Both the position numbers and the translations under genes were made by a program. A stretch of DNA of 64,000 bases, from positions 156,845,269 through 156,909,268 of the forward strand of contig CAXKWD010000007.1 of the NCBI GenBank assembly GCA_964059195.1, in the 5' to 3' direction. This DNA comes from Ectobius pallidus (Eukaryota > Arthropoda > Insecta > Blattodea > Ectobiidae). The notes beneath the pieces are model-generated. The model was not told where the DNA came from and did not search any database. It worked only from the letters and a program-made list of their open reading frames with translations. This document shows, piece by piece, positions 33,640-44,396 of this stretch (its first letter is position 1; each line of letters starts with the position of its first letter).

Positions 33640-33945
33640 GTCTTCTTCGCTTTTATCTTGCCTTTTTATGCAACAAAAAGCAAAGTGATCCCTATACAGG
33701 CCATGGAGGACCAGAGGGTTCCAGGAGCTTGAGCCTCCCGGGTTTTTAGTAATTCGGCACGTGGAGGTGGTAAGGTTGTCAGTCTTATGCACCGGCCGCC
33801 TCTACCCCCAGGTATGCTCCTGGTACTCATTTCTGTTGGAGGCTGAGTCGACCCTAGGGCCATAATGCCACCAGAAGGTATAGGCCAATTGAAAACGAAC
33901 TTATCGGGGATCGAACCCGCGATCTCCACTTCCATTCTAACTCAC
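33570..33945 (-). mobile_element. tRNA-derived SINE, family 3, with (AAT)n tail
   Basis: Read on the minus strand: a B-box-like GCGGGTTCGATCCCCG at about 33920, then a body of roughly 230 bp, then AAGGCAAGATAAAAGCGAAG directly followed by about 24 AAT units (33570-33641). The tail is typical of a retroposon that borrows a LINE ending in (AAT)n/(TTA)n. A diverged tail-less copy is at 57125-57370. Confidence 0.75.
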
Positions 33946-34063
33946 GTTAATTTGCTTTCTGACTTAGTTTCTTTCTTTTTCTAACAACTGATTTTTTACC
34001 TCTACATTTATTAATTTCTTTGTTTCTTTCTTTACTTAGTTATTTTGTTGTTTATGTTATTAC

Positions 34064-34672
34064 TAGGGCAAGGCATTTAATGATCATAAAATAGTGAAAA
34101 AATGCAAAATAAAAAATGCACTTATGACCTAAAAATAGTGAAAAAATGACCCGAAATCTTAAAATAATGACCAATAAATTTACCATTATTACTTATAATT
34201 AGTTTTTTCTTAAGTAATGAATTGCTAAATACAGTTTATGACGATGCTTTATATATGGATTTACAATATAAAACACACTTATTTTGTTACTAAAGACATC
34301 AGTAAATTTATACTACAGTACTTGGACACCCTTAGCGAAAAATAAATTCTTTCTGAACTGGCATGCCCATCAAATTGCCCCTAGCAAATATGTGCCATTT
34401 AAAAAGAAAGAAAAAATATCTAAGTTATTGCTAAAATGCCGAAAATTACCTAAAATGCCAAAAATGATATAAAATGCTGAAAATGACCTAAAAATTGCCA
34501 AAAAATGACCTATCTCTTTAAAAATGACGAAATATGCAAAATAAAGCAAAATAATGCAAAAACAAATTGCCCTTATTTAATTAATTATTTAATGGTATAC
34601 ATTTATATACATTGGAGCTATCTTTTAGTCTTCATATAAAAAAGATGCAAAATCATCAAATGCCTTGCCCTA
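34064..34672. mobile_element. hAT-type element with TIR TAGGGCAAGGCATTTAATGA (CCTAAAA-word family)
   Basis: Perfect 8-bp duplication GTTATTAC (34056-34063 and 34673-34680). Ends TAGGGCAAGGCATTTAATGA and TCATCAAATGCCTTGCCCTA. The interior is dominated by AAAATGACCTAAAAATAG, CCTAAAATGCC and AAAATGCCGAAAAT words on one strand. Confidence 0.9.
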
Positions 34673-34689
34673 GTTATTACTCTTTTCCT

Positions 34690-35489
34690 CTATTTCGTTC
34701 ACTAGAAGTTCGGTTGTGATTTCGTTGTCCTCATCTCATATACAAGCTGTGGTTGTGTCATTATTTGCTGGTTTCTGAGTTTAGTGTTGTGGGGAGATAT
34801 AAGGATTCATTTGAGATATCGAATGTCAATTTAGTGAGGGTTTCTTAACATCATATCGCTGAGGGAAGAGCCAGGCCGGGTCATGAGAGAGGAGAACAGG
34901 TTCCAAAGCGACACGCATGCCTTCACACCGGACAACCAGAGCCTCGCTTCATCTCCACCAACACTTGTTCCATGCTTTGTTCTCACTATTTCAGGAAGAA
35001 ACTTCTTGGATTTATCAAACATCTTCCTAGAAAGAAATTAGCGAACTGAAGGACAGTACGTAGCCAGAAAATAATTTCGGGGAGGGTCGAAAGTGACGGA
35101 GGGTTTGGGGGGTATTCCATACCCCCCATGAAAGGGGAACCACCCCCGGAAATTAAAAAAATAGAGCGAATAAAAATAACATTTTACGCTATTTTATACC
35201 CTTAGCAAACAAGGATGGCGTGTGGGACCAGGTAGGTTCTTTCACCCGCAAGCACCCTCACATTTACAAGCGCAGGGGATTAGGACCGACCGTAATTTCC
35301 GCCCCATGAGTCACCTAGTCTACTTCAATCAATATTAGATATTTTTAATATGTCATTTTATCTTAAAATATTTGTTATATATAAATTCTACACATAATTA
35401 CAAGAAAAATTACACCAAACAATGTATAATTTACTTTAATGGGAACATTTACGAGTCGTCTTTGTGACTTTGTCATTTGTTATAAATGT
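34690..35489. other. Unassigned sequence
   Basis: 35055-35160 resembles the 43010-43230 interior in reverse (AATAATTTCGGGGAGGG, GGGGGTATTCCATACCCCCC) and is probably a fragment of that repeat. The rest has nothing recognised. Confidence 0.4.
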
Positions 35490-36014
35490 TGATGGACATA
35501 TATTCCAACAGATATAGCAAGTGTTCAGCTGTTTTTTCAACATATTCGCCACCGTAATTGAACACCTGTGTCGTAGAAGTCTGCCGCCTAGGACTTGAAC
35601 CACTGTGTGACAAACATCTCCGCCTCTCTGTCATTTCTTGAGGTGTAGGAAAATATGGAAATCACTGGGAGCGAGGTCCGAGCTTTAGGGTGAATGTTTA
35701 AACACCTCCCAGCCTTACTTCTGCAGGAGACTTGCTAGGAGGTGTTTAAACATCACACTACAGCCCGGACTTCGCTCCCAGTGATTTCCATATTTTCCTA
35801 CACTTAAAGAAATGACAGAGAGCAGAGATGTTTGTCACACAATGGTTCAATCCCAGGCGGCAGACTTCTACGACACAGGTGTTCAATACCGGTGGCGAAT
35901 ATGTTGAAAAATAGCTGAACACTTGCTATATCTGTTGGAATATATATATGTTAATGAAATTGTGTTTTGTTTCTGTAAACGGCCCCAGGGAAACTTACTT
36001 TACGGACGCGCCTC
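35490..36014. mobile_element. Fold-back mariner-derived element, family A copy 3
   Basis: The arms meet near 35725. The right end GGAAACTTACTTTACGGACG CGCCTC is intact and the left terminus is missing. Both arms again carry SPDFAPSDFHIF-type transposase text reading outward. Confidence 0.8.
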
Positions 36015-36305
36015 GTATTACAAAATTATCGAAATGCTTGGGCACAAAATAAAGGTTGTTAAACTGATTGTATCATTTATCCGTTTTATTTTATTGCTAT
36101 GAGTTATGAGCTAAGAAATAGTATAGTCCCAGGAGAAGAACTGCTATCAAGTTTTAAGATATGAGAACTTGTCCCATCAAGAGTGTGTCAGTCCTTTCTC
36201 CTGACCCCTGTGCCCCAGACATTTACCTCAGCCTCAGGGAGAGCTTCGTAATTAACAAATAATGCTTCGTAAACTCATGCAGCTTGAAGTCATAGCATTT
36301 GCATA

Positions 36306-36332
36306 ATAATAACAATAATAATAATAGTAATA

Positions 36333-36395
<63 letters not shown>

Positions 36396-36542
36396 CATAA
36401 TAATAATCATAATAATAATAATAATAATAATAATAGATTATAATAATAAATAATAATGATAAAATTATAACAGTGATAATATTATTAATAATAATAATAA
36501 TGGATGATAATAATAAATAATAATGATAAAATTATAACAGTG

Positions 36543-36596
<54 letters not shown>

Positions 36597-36781
36597 GTAA
36601 TAAATATATTAATAATCATAATAATAATAATAATAATAATAATAAAATTATAACGGTAATGATGATGATGATAATGATAATAATAATAGTAATAATAATA
36701 ATAATATGATTAATAATAATAATATTAATAATAATAATAATAATATTAATAATAATAATAATAATTATAACAGTGATGATG

Positions 36782-36825
<44 letters not shown>

Positions 36826-36947
36826 CATCTTGAGTAGTACATCCATTGTCCGCAGTATACTAAACATTTCTGTTTAAATTTAACGGTGTCATCTTGCTAA
36901 AAGCCGATGACATCGTTTTAATACCTGTAAAAGCAGTGGAATGAATA

Positions 36948-36982
<35 letters not shown>

Positions 36983-37052
36983 TAATAATAATAATGATAA
37001 AATTTTAACAGTGATGATGATGACAAAATAATGTTATTAATAATAATAAGAC
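36306..37052. repeat. Compound (AAT)n / AATGATAAAATTATAACAGTG array
   Basis: Long AAT runs alternate with a higher-order unit containing GATAAAATTATAACAGTGAT, repeated at about 36455, 36522, 36645, 36766 and 36985. This is a higher-order repeat rather than a simple microsatellite. It is interrupted by non-repeat sequence at 36826-36945. Confidence 0.85.
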
Positions 37053-37984
37053 AGAGAAGAAAGCGTGAAATGTGTTAATGGGACTGTTCAGTGAAAAATG
37101 GAGTAAAATGATAAAGCTATTGAAAAATCCTGATCTGGAATCTCTTGGCACTTGTCTTTCAAGGGATGTGGCTCGTTTTGTCATTGGGAATTTTTAAAGG
37201 TTCTAGTCGTCGATTTTTAAAAACACGATGCAACTATAATTGTAAGTATTTTTGAGTTGAGAGCAGGCCAGCCAAGATTTGGGGTCCAGTTATCTATATG
37301 CCTCCCGGAAAATTTGTCAAACTATTGTCCAACTATTCTTAATACTCCAATAGGCCTGTGACATTTTGTTAAAAATAAATATGTCCAATAGGTAATTTCG
37401 TCCAACTCAAGTTTAGTGCATTAAATAACATCTGCCCTTTTGGTACCTTGCCTACTCCAACTATTCTTCTTGGACAACATAAGCAATAATTTCATTTTGA
37501 AATGAATTTATACTACCACTGTATGCCGTACATGTGTGGACTACTTATGCCATTTTCTTCAGGTTATTTCTAACCTTTCTAACTTCACCGTCCACACCGG
37601 ATATCTGTTGGTGATTGACTTGGCCATCCTTGTACATATGATGATATACACTAGCGGCAGTGATGCTGCAAGTATTGCAAATGTCATGGATCTTTCATCA
37701 TCAATATCTTTGTGCCTTACTTTGTTAACCTTTTCAGTACTGCTGACGTACAATTGCATTGAACTGTTGTTCAACGCAGATATATATCTTAAAACTTGAT
37801 AGAAGTTCTTCTGTTGGAACTAGCGTAGAAGTCTGAAAAAATAATGTTGTCATGAGGACTGTGTACATACAGTGGGAATTCCTTTCGGTGAATTCAGGAA
37901 TTAACTTAATTTTACAACCCCATTTTGGCCCTTAGAAGCCAAAGATTTTGAAATCCTTTCCTAGTGCACCTCTAGAGCCTGTAC
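37053..37984. other. Intergenic sequence, one unassigned frame
   Basis: Overlapping open frames on both strands at 37536-37799 (71-87 codons) match nothing I recognise. Possibly repeat-derived. Confidence 0.3.
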
Positions 37985-38100
37985 AATATGTATGCCAAGT
38001 TTCACATTCTTAGGCTGTATAATTTTTGAGATACTGTGATCAGTCAGCCAGCCAGCCAGTCAGTCAGTGGGTGTTGGCTTTCATATATAAAGAAGATTAC
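37985..38100 (-). mobile_element. Helitron-like terminal fragment
   Basis: Read on the minus strand it begins TTCTTTATATATGAAAGCC followed by alternating ACTGACTGGCTGGC and GCCTAAGAATGTGAAACTTG, like the Helitron-type 5' region at 19558. No opposite end found. Confidence 0.4.
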
Positions 38101-38288
38101 TTATCAAAACACTAATTGTATTATTAGCTCTTGAATCATTTCTTGCCATCATTCAGTCTTATGTATTTGCAAACATGAGGTATCTTCTCTCCTCCTAACC
38201 CTACGTCTAGGGAAGTACTGTACAAGCGAAGCTTTGATTATGTTACTAGTGGAATTTTTTACCGTGAAGCAATATAATATACTATATA

Positions 38289-38927
38289 TAATAAAATTAT
38301 GTAAACTGATGTAACAAAGTGTCAGAATGCTTTTGTTTAGTCAGTGATAATTGCAATAAATTATTTTTGTTATCGATTTCCGAGCTAAGATCCAGATCGA
38401 TTCATTAAGCAGGGCTTATGGAAGAACAAAGGTTAGTTTGATAAGCATATGTGAAGGAATAAGTGGGTAGTGTTATTTGTCATAGCTAACGGTATTGCAA
38501 TTTCCAAAGCCATATATGAACACTGTAAAACAATATGTTGCCATGAGAAATGAATTGCATTTGATAAATTCTTTCTAATATATTACCATAAAATAGGCAC
38601 TAAATTGGGCATTACTCCGGTACTGGTCAACCGATTTGGTCCAATATGAACAGGCTTCTTCCCATGGATGTTATAAATATGTATACCAAGTTTCATAAAA
38701 ATCCGATACATATTACCATAAAATAGGCATTAAATTGGGCATTACTCTGGTACTGATCAACAGATTTGGTCCAATATCAATAGGCTTTTTCCCATTAGCG
38801 TTATAAATGTGTATACCAAGTTTCATAAAAATCCAATACAGCGTACAGATACATGGATAGACAGACGGACAGACATTTTCCTGTCCCCCACACAATATCA
38901 TAAAGAGCCATTCTAACACTTAATAAT
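38289..38927 (+). mobile_element. Dispersed TIR element 'M1', copy 5 (two modules)
   Basis: Starts ATAAAATTATGTAAACTGAT then GTGTCAGAATGC, ends CATTCTAACACTTAATAA. Two tandem modules (38580 and 38700 onward), each with ATACCAAGTTTCATAAAAAT. Confidence 0.8.
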
Positions 38928-39769
38928 TTGACAACATACCGGAAGATATTGTCATATGTATCAAGAAGGATCCTTATTGCCACACAGTAATAAGTAGCAT
39001 TTCAACTTACGGATAGACTTCTTCTTACACGATTGAGAGTATAAGGTGTCCGTTACAAATTCTTATTGTAACACATGCCCTCATCTGAAAGATGTAATAC
39101 ATAGATAACTAATGATTTTGCTTTAAATATTTTACACTAACTGCATAAATTATACTGTACTAGCAGTAACACTTAAAAGTTTAATTTGAATAATTTCATC
39201 ATAAAAATGTGTGAAGATACAAAACTCAGGCTTTTTCTTGTCTTGCATTCGATACAGTGTTGCAAGAAGCTGAGATAACAGCACATGTTGACTGTTTAGT
39301 CAATGTTGGAAAGTGGAAGTAGAAAGTCATGAGGTTCGTGTTTTGGATAGGGACAGTTATGTTGTATTTCACATGAGTTTTGGGGGGAAAAGTTTACATT
39401 TTAAGGCTAGTTTACGTAAAGAAACAAGGTTTCGTAACTACTTTCATGAAAGTAATTGTGAATTTTATGACACCCATTTCTTTCATAACGAATTCCAGTA
39501 CAGTCGCAGGGTTCACTTCCTTTTGAAGTTCAAGTCGGTAAAATCCCGCAAACACATTTGGGCTGCAAAAATCAGGAATTTCACAATGCCCTCACTTCCT
39601 CACTTCACTTTACAAAATGTGAACTATCTAAACATGTGTATATCCTCAGAACTCTCTATACAGAGGGTCCAGTAAAATGTAGACACACTTCAGTAGCATA
39701 ATTTTACATTTTATAATACTTACATTTACATGTACTTTTACATTTTATAATGCTTAAACACTTGAAGTT
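38928..39769. other. Intergenic sequence with an unidentified 120-codon frame
   Basis: The plus-strand frame 39313-39675 opens with GTG (first ATG later). It lacks recognisable motifs, a signal peptide or a second copy in the window. It could be a chance frame, an exon or a decayed TE. Not called a gene. Confidence 0.3.
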
Positions 39770-40130
39770 GCAAACTAGGATTAATCTTTGGTGATTCGGA
39801 CGGCTATTTCGCACTATTTTAGTGCATCATCAGCAGCTTCCGAACTGCTACTGGGTGCCTGTGTTGTGGGCATAGGTTGCATGGGTGTTGTGTTGTCTTG
39901 AAGGGGTGGGAGTATTTGGTGGGGTTTGAATGTCTGGTATTGTGACAAAGAGTGTGTGTGATCTAAAGTGTAGCTGGTCGTTCAGTATAGATGTTGGGTA
40001 TTTTTTTGTGCGTTTGTAATTTTCCAGTGTTCAATTGTGTTTAGTTTGTGGCTTTTATGGAGTGTGTGTATAATTTTCATCTTGGTGTCTATGTTAGTTA
40101 GTTGTGGTTTGTGTCCAAAGTATTAATGAA
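39770..40130 (-). pseudogene. Penelope-like retroelement 3' fragment (tentative)
   Basis: The minus strand reads TLDTNHNLTNIDTKMKIIHT, HKSHKLNTIEHWKI and, after stops, a DDALK...EIAVRITKD-like tail. This resembles the C-terminal/3' region of Penelope-like elements. Frames are broken and the call relies on pattern memory. Confidence 0.35.
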
Positions 40131-41164
40131 TTTCATTTCCACTAGTGCTGATTTATATGATAGTTAGAATTTTAAATTCAGCCTTAAGCACTAGAACATA
40201 GTTTTTGTACTAGTATGTCACAAACTTCTAAGCAAGAATACAAATACTGAATAGATTACCATAGTACTCGTAATATAGTGAAACTTGATTTCACACATTA
40301 TTTTAATAATTGACTTAGTGTCTAATGACCAGTTGTTATACAACTACTTTTTAATTAATTGTATAAGTACTTAATCAGTACTTCAATTACCTAGTCTAAT
40401 ATTTACCATCAAGTTCCTTATAAAAGTTCTTCAGTGCACTTATATTTCTTTCGCTCGATGTGCTAGTGACAGGGAAGTCAGAACCAGCAGCACACTGTTT
40501 GTTGGTATATTTTTATAGGCCACTGATTAAAAAATACTTTAACAAATTTGCAGATAGATGCATTTCTGTTGTTCATTTCGAAACCATTCCTTGAATACTT
40601 TTTTCTCGATAGAGCCAAGTTGGAAGCTGAAAATTATAATTGGTATGCATGGGACATGAATAAAATGAAGATTCTTGAAATGAAGATTACTATGGTAACA
40701 GTATGGAGTCACTATGGGATCAATTATTTCAAAAGCTAGGATTGTTAAGATGAGGTGTAGGCTTTTATCTTTTGCAGATATTTTTCTTTGTCCAAAAATA
40801 CTAATTTTACATAAGAGAAACAAAAAACTGTTTTTCATCAATACTTTGCATGTTGGAACTCTCTTTTTGATCTGAAAGCCTTGTTTTGGCATAAAGTATT
40901 ACATTAATTTAGGTAACAAATGGGGCCTTAATTTTCCTCGGGACTTTTGCTTTTTAATAAATAATGGGATTTGATAAAAATAAGTTTGCTTGGAAAATTA
41001 AGTAAACTACTTTTAATGATAAAAAGGTGAAATATAAAAATCATGCTACTGAATGAAAAATATACAAACAATAATTAAGGTAATTTGTGAATTAAAATCT
41101 TATTTTCCCTTAAAAAAAAAAGATAACGTGCAGAATTTTATGAACTTTTACAGAAAACACATTG
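40131..41164. other. AT-rich intergenic sequence
   Basis: The segment 40115-40200 resembles the outer flank of the inverted repeat at 43480-43560 (AATTTCATTT..CACTAGTGCT). No gene seen. Confidence 0.4.
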
Positions 41165-42030
41165 TGCAGTCAGTATTAATATACAACAGCTTAGGCTTTT
41201 ATGGATGACATTTGAGTCATTTGAACAATTTCTCAGGCATGTAGGCCATGGTCCAGTGGGGTTTGACATTCCCAACATTTAACTGGTAACTGCATAAAGC
41301 ATCCTCAGGGGTCCTCTGTCTACAGCAGGCGGCAGCGAGTTGATGGGCCTCACTGACCTCCTATTTATACCCAAGGTGGTGCTCTCTCTAAGGTAAAATC
41401 TCGTTGTTGATTGGATGGCATGTGAAAGGATTTTTTATTGGCTGATGTTGTCTTGATTACTCCTGGGTATTAATCAGTCATTTCTTGACTGTGGTGTTTC
41501 TTAGTATGGGGATCCAAACTTTATTGATCCTTTCAAATTCATCTTTATGGTTGAAACTATTGCTGCATTTGTGGATTTTGATGGCTTCTTGCTGTAACCA
41601 AGTGTAGAATTGTATTGTAGGGAGAACATCAGTGTCCTTGTACAGTATGTCCTGGCTATTCAGGAGGGAATGTTCAGCGACCAAAGGCTTCTCTACCTGC
41701 CCCAGACAACTGTGTCTGTTATGTTCCTTCAGTCTGGTGGTGATGCTGTGTTTGTGGTGCCTATGTATACTTGCCCACAGCTACAAGGGACTCTACAGAC
41801 ACCTGCTGCTTAATGTGGAAAGTACTCTCGATCTTTCCCATAGGCCTGTAGATGGTTTTCACGCCATGAATGGTCAGAAGTTTCCCTATATGATCCATAA
41901 CTTTTTTATGTATGGGAGGTAGGAAGTCGCTAGTGGTCATTCTTCTTTCCACCTCACAGTTGCTGGACGCCTGGGAGGCAAAGTTGTTGAATTTCTTCTG
42001 AACCATACCTGTTAGCTCACCTGGCACTGT
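41165..42030 (-). pseudogene. Penelope-like element C-terminus (GIY-YIG region) and 3' end
   Basis: The minus strand from 42027 reads HKKVMDHIGKLLTIHGVKTI, YRPMGKIESTFHIKQQ, then after a stop TRLKEHNRHSCLGQVEKPLV, AEHSLLN, LQQEAIKIHKCSNSFNHKDE and WIPIL. The R.KEH.R..AEH..EAI.I pattern is the GIY-YIG endonuclease domain at the end of Penelope-like retroelements. The in-frame stop within the GKVYIGQ-equivalent region makes it dead. About 300 bp of 3' non-coding sequence follows. Confidence 0.8.
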
Positions 42031-42084
42031 TGAGGTATTTCAGCTTGTTCTTCAGATGTTGAACTTTGCAAATTCTTGTGGCTC

Positions 42085-42484
42085 GGGTGACCAGCGAACA
42101 TGCCATTTCTAAAACCAATTAGAGATGTAAGAATATTATTCAGATTATTCAGATAGTATTCTAGGCAGCTGTACATAGCTTTTTCAAATACTTCTGAAAA
42201 TGAAATTAGGAATGATGCAGGTCTGTGATTTGATGGTAGATTTTTGTCACCTTTTTGTGCAAGAACAAGTACTGGATTCTTCACAAAGACAAGCACCAGC
42301 ATGCAATGCTTTTGTTTCTTAAGATGTTTGTGGTGAAACACAATATCCACAACACTCATGCGACCATTTTTTTTTAGGATGAAGTCTGCATTGAAAGGAC
42401 CCTGGTTCGAGTCTGTAGATGTAGCAAAAGCAAACAGAGAGCTCATCAAGAAGCTACCAAGGGACCAGCAGTGACTGCTTGTAA
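42085..42484 (-). pseudogene. LINE reverse transcriptase fragment (Jockey-like)
   Basis: The minus strand reads VLVLAQKGDKNLPSNHRPAS, FLISFSEVFEKAMYSCLEYY, LNNNILTSLIGFRNGMF-like text, i.e. RT blocks 1-2 (KKGD...NYRPISLL...FEK...GFR). The upstream side is cut by the element at 42485 and the downstream side joins the Penelope-like fragment near 42030. Confidence 0.75.
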
Positions 42485-43359
42485 CAAGGGCGCCCATACC
42501 CGGGGGCAGGGGGGGGGGGCCGCGGCCCCCCCCTAGCTCTCAGGGAAAGGAAAAAATTCAATATTAATAATTATAGTCTGTTTTTTTTCTTTTAAGACAA
42601 TTATTTGAAAGTCAGTAGAGACATAAGTTTGCAGAAGTTTTACCATATCGACACCATGGAAGCAGAATCCACACTGGATTAGGAAAGGGGATCCTGGGGG
42701 TTTGAACCCCCAAAAATCAAAACCTAAAATTCTATTTTTGTATTTAAAAAAATTAATAAATTAAACAATTTTTGTGAGTGTGTCAAATATGGTATAGCAG
42801 TTATTTTGTTTCCATAACATAATGAGTTGGCCTGTTATTTCCATTGTTCCTTGTGTTATTTAACTTTCCTTATAAATAGTAATGAGTATTATAACTTAGG
42901 TTTGTTTAAGTTCGCATGTCTTAGAGTATGGTAAACAAATTTCCTACCTAGTTTTTCAGAGCTAAAATAGAGTGAAATGTGATTTTCATTAGTTCAGTAT
43001 TTAAAAATTTTCCGGGGGTAATCCCCGACTTAGGTAACGATTTCTTGTTTACATGCCAATGTAAACAAATTTCCTAACTAGTTTTTCAGTGCTAAAATAG
43101 CGTAAAAAGTGATTTTAATTAGTTGAATATTTTAAAATTTTCTGGGGATGGACCCACGACCCCCTTGCTTGGGGGGTATTCCAAATCCCCTGCCACTTCC
43201 AATCCTCCCCGAAATTATTTTCTGGCTACTTCATTGTTGCACTTACATTATTATATTATTAATGTAATGTTACAAACTAACCCAAGAAGTTAAAGGGACA
43301 AAAAATAAATTAACTAAAAATTTGGCCCCCCCCTAGAAAATATCATATGGGCGCCCTTG
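42485..43359. mobile_element. DNA element with TIR CAAGGGCGCCCATA (hAT-type, 8-bp TSD)
   Basis: Perfect 8-bp duplication GCTTGTAA (42477-42484 and 43360-43367). Ends CAAGGGCGCCCATAC and ATATGGGCGCCCTTG. The interior (875 bp) has G/C homopolymers next to the ends and a duplicated internal block (about 42885-43030 versus 43025-43145), part of which recurs at 22180-22760. No transposase seen. Confidence 0.9.
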
Positions 43360-43518
43360 GCTTGTAATAATGGAAGATTCTCACGGAGCATATCAGCAGT
43401 AAATTTCTTGGTAGGTAATTTTAAAACACCAGTCCAATCATTTTATAGCACACCTTGTAAAGGAGGCTGGGAACTACACAGTAGTCTATTAATAAATTTC
43501 ATTTTGCCACTAGTGCTA

Positions 43519-44298
43519 ATTGTAATTCTAAAAGTATGTATATATTTCAACCTTGTGCACTAGTAATAATATAAGGAATAATTCAACGTTGATAAGGAAT
43601 CAATAAAAAGCGTTAAGTATATTGTCTAAAATTATAATGTATTGAGAAAAATATAAAAAGAGCTAGTAAAAAGGCTTACTAATGAACAATATGTAAACAA
43701 AATCTAGAATAAAAACTGCAAGACAGTCAGTATGTAATCTTAAACTAGGTATCTATTGAAGTATTATCATATTTATATTTTTAAGAAGGAAGAATATGTT
43801 CATAAATACGCTTAAATAGAGAATGTTCTTATACAAGCATAAGAAACCTAAAAAACAATCATAGAAGATACGTCAAGAATTTTTAAAAACATATGTACAA
43901 ATTGTAGAGCAAAATTTGCTGATTAATCTTCTATATTGTAGTCACTTTCAAGAACAGTTGAGTACATCAGAGTTAGGTTAAAACTTAGCTCACACAAATT
44001 TGTTATCTTAGTTTGTAAAACACATGTAGATTTTAAAACACTGGTGCAGTATGGTGTTAGATGTATTGATTCCTTTTCAATCTACATACTGACTGTCTTG
44101 CAGTTTTTATTCTAGATTTTGTGTACATATTGTTCATTAGTAGGCCTTTTTACTAGCTCTTTTTATATTTTTCTCAATACATTATAATTTTAGACAATAT
44201 ACTTAACGCTTTTTATTGATTCCTTATCAACGTTTAATTATTCCTTATATTATTACTAGTGCACAAGGCTGAAATGTATACATACTTTTAGAATTACA
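43519..44298. repeat. Long inverted repeat, about 220-bp arms
   Basis: Arms 43519-43740 and 44081-44298 are reverse complements with only scattered mismatches (outer TTGTAATTCTAAAAGTATGT, inner AAGACAGTCAGTATGTA) around a 340-bp spacer. No coding text. Arm similarity suggests a recent event or gene conversion. Confidence 0.9.
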
Positions 44299-44396
44299 CA
44301 GTAGTCACTAAAATATAATACAGTACAATATAAAATATAATTTGAATGAACTGAATTATTTTCAGTGAATACTATGATTTCTTTGAGGTTTATCAG

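Noticed and set aside
33535..33792. Poly-Asn frame
   Set aside because: Antisense reading of the SINE's AAT tail.
36616..36867. Poly-Ile frame
   Set aside because: AAT compound array.
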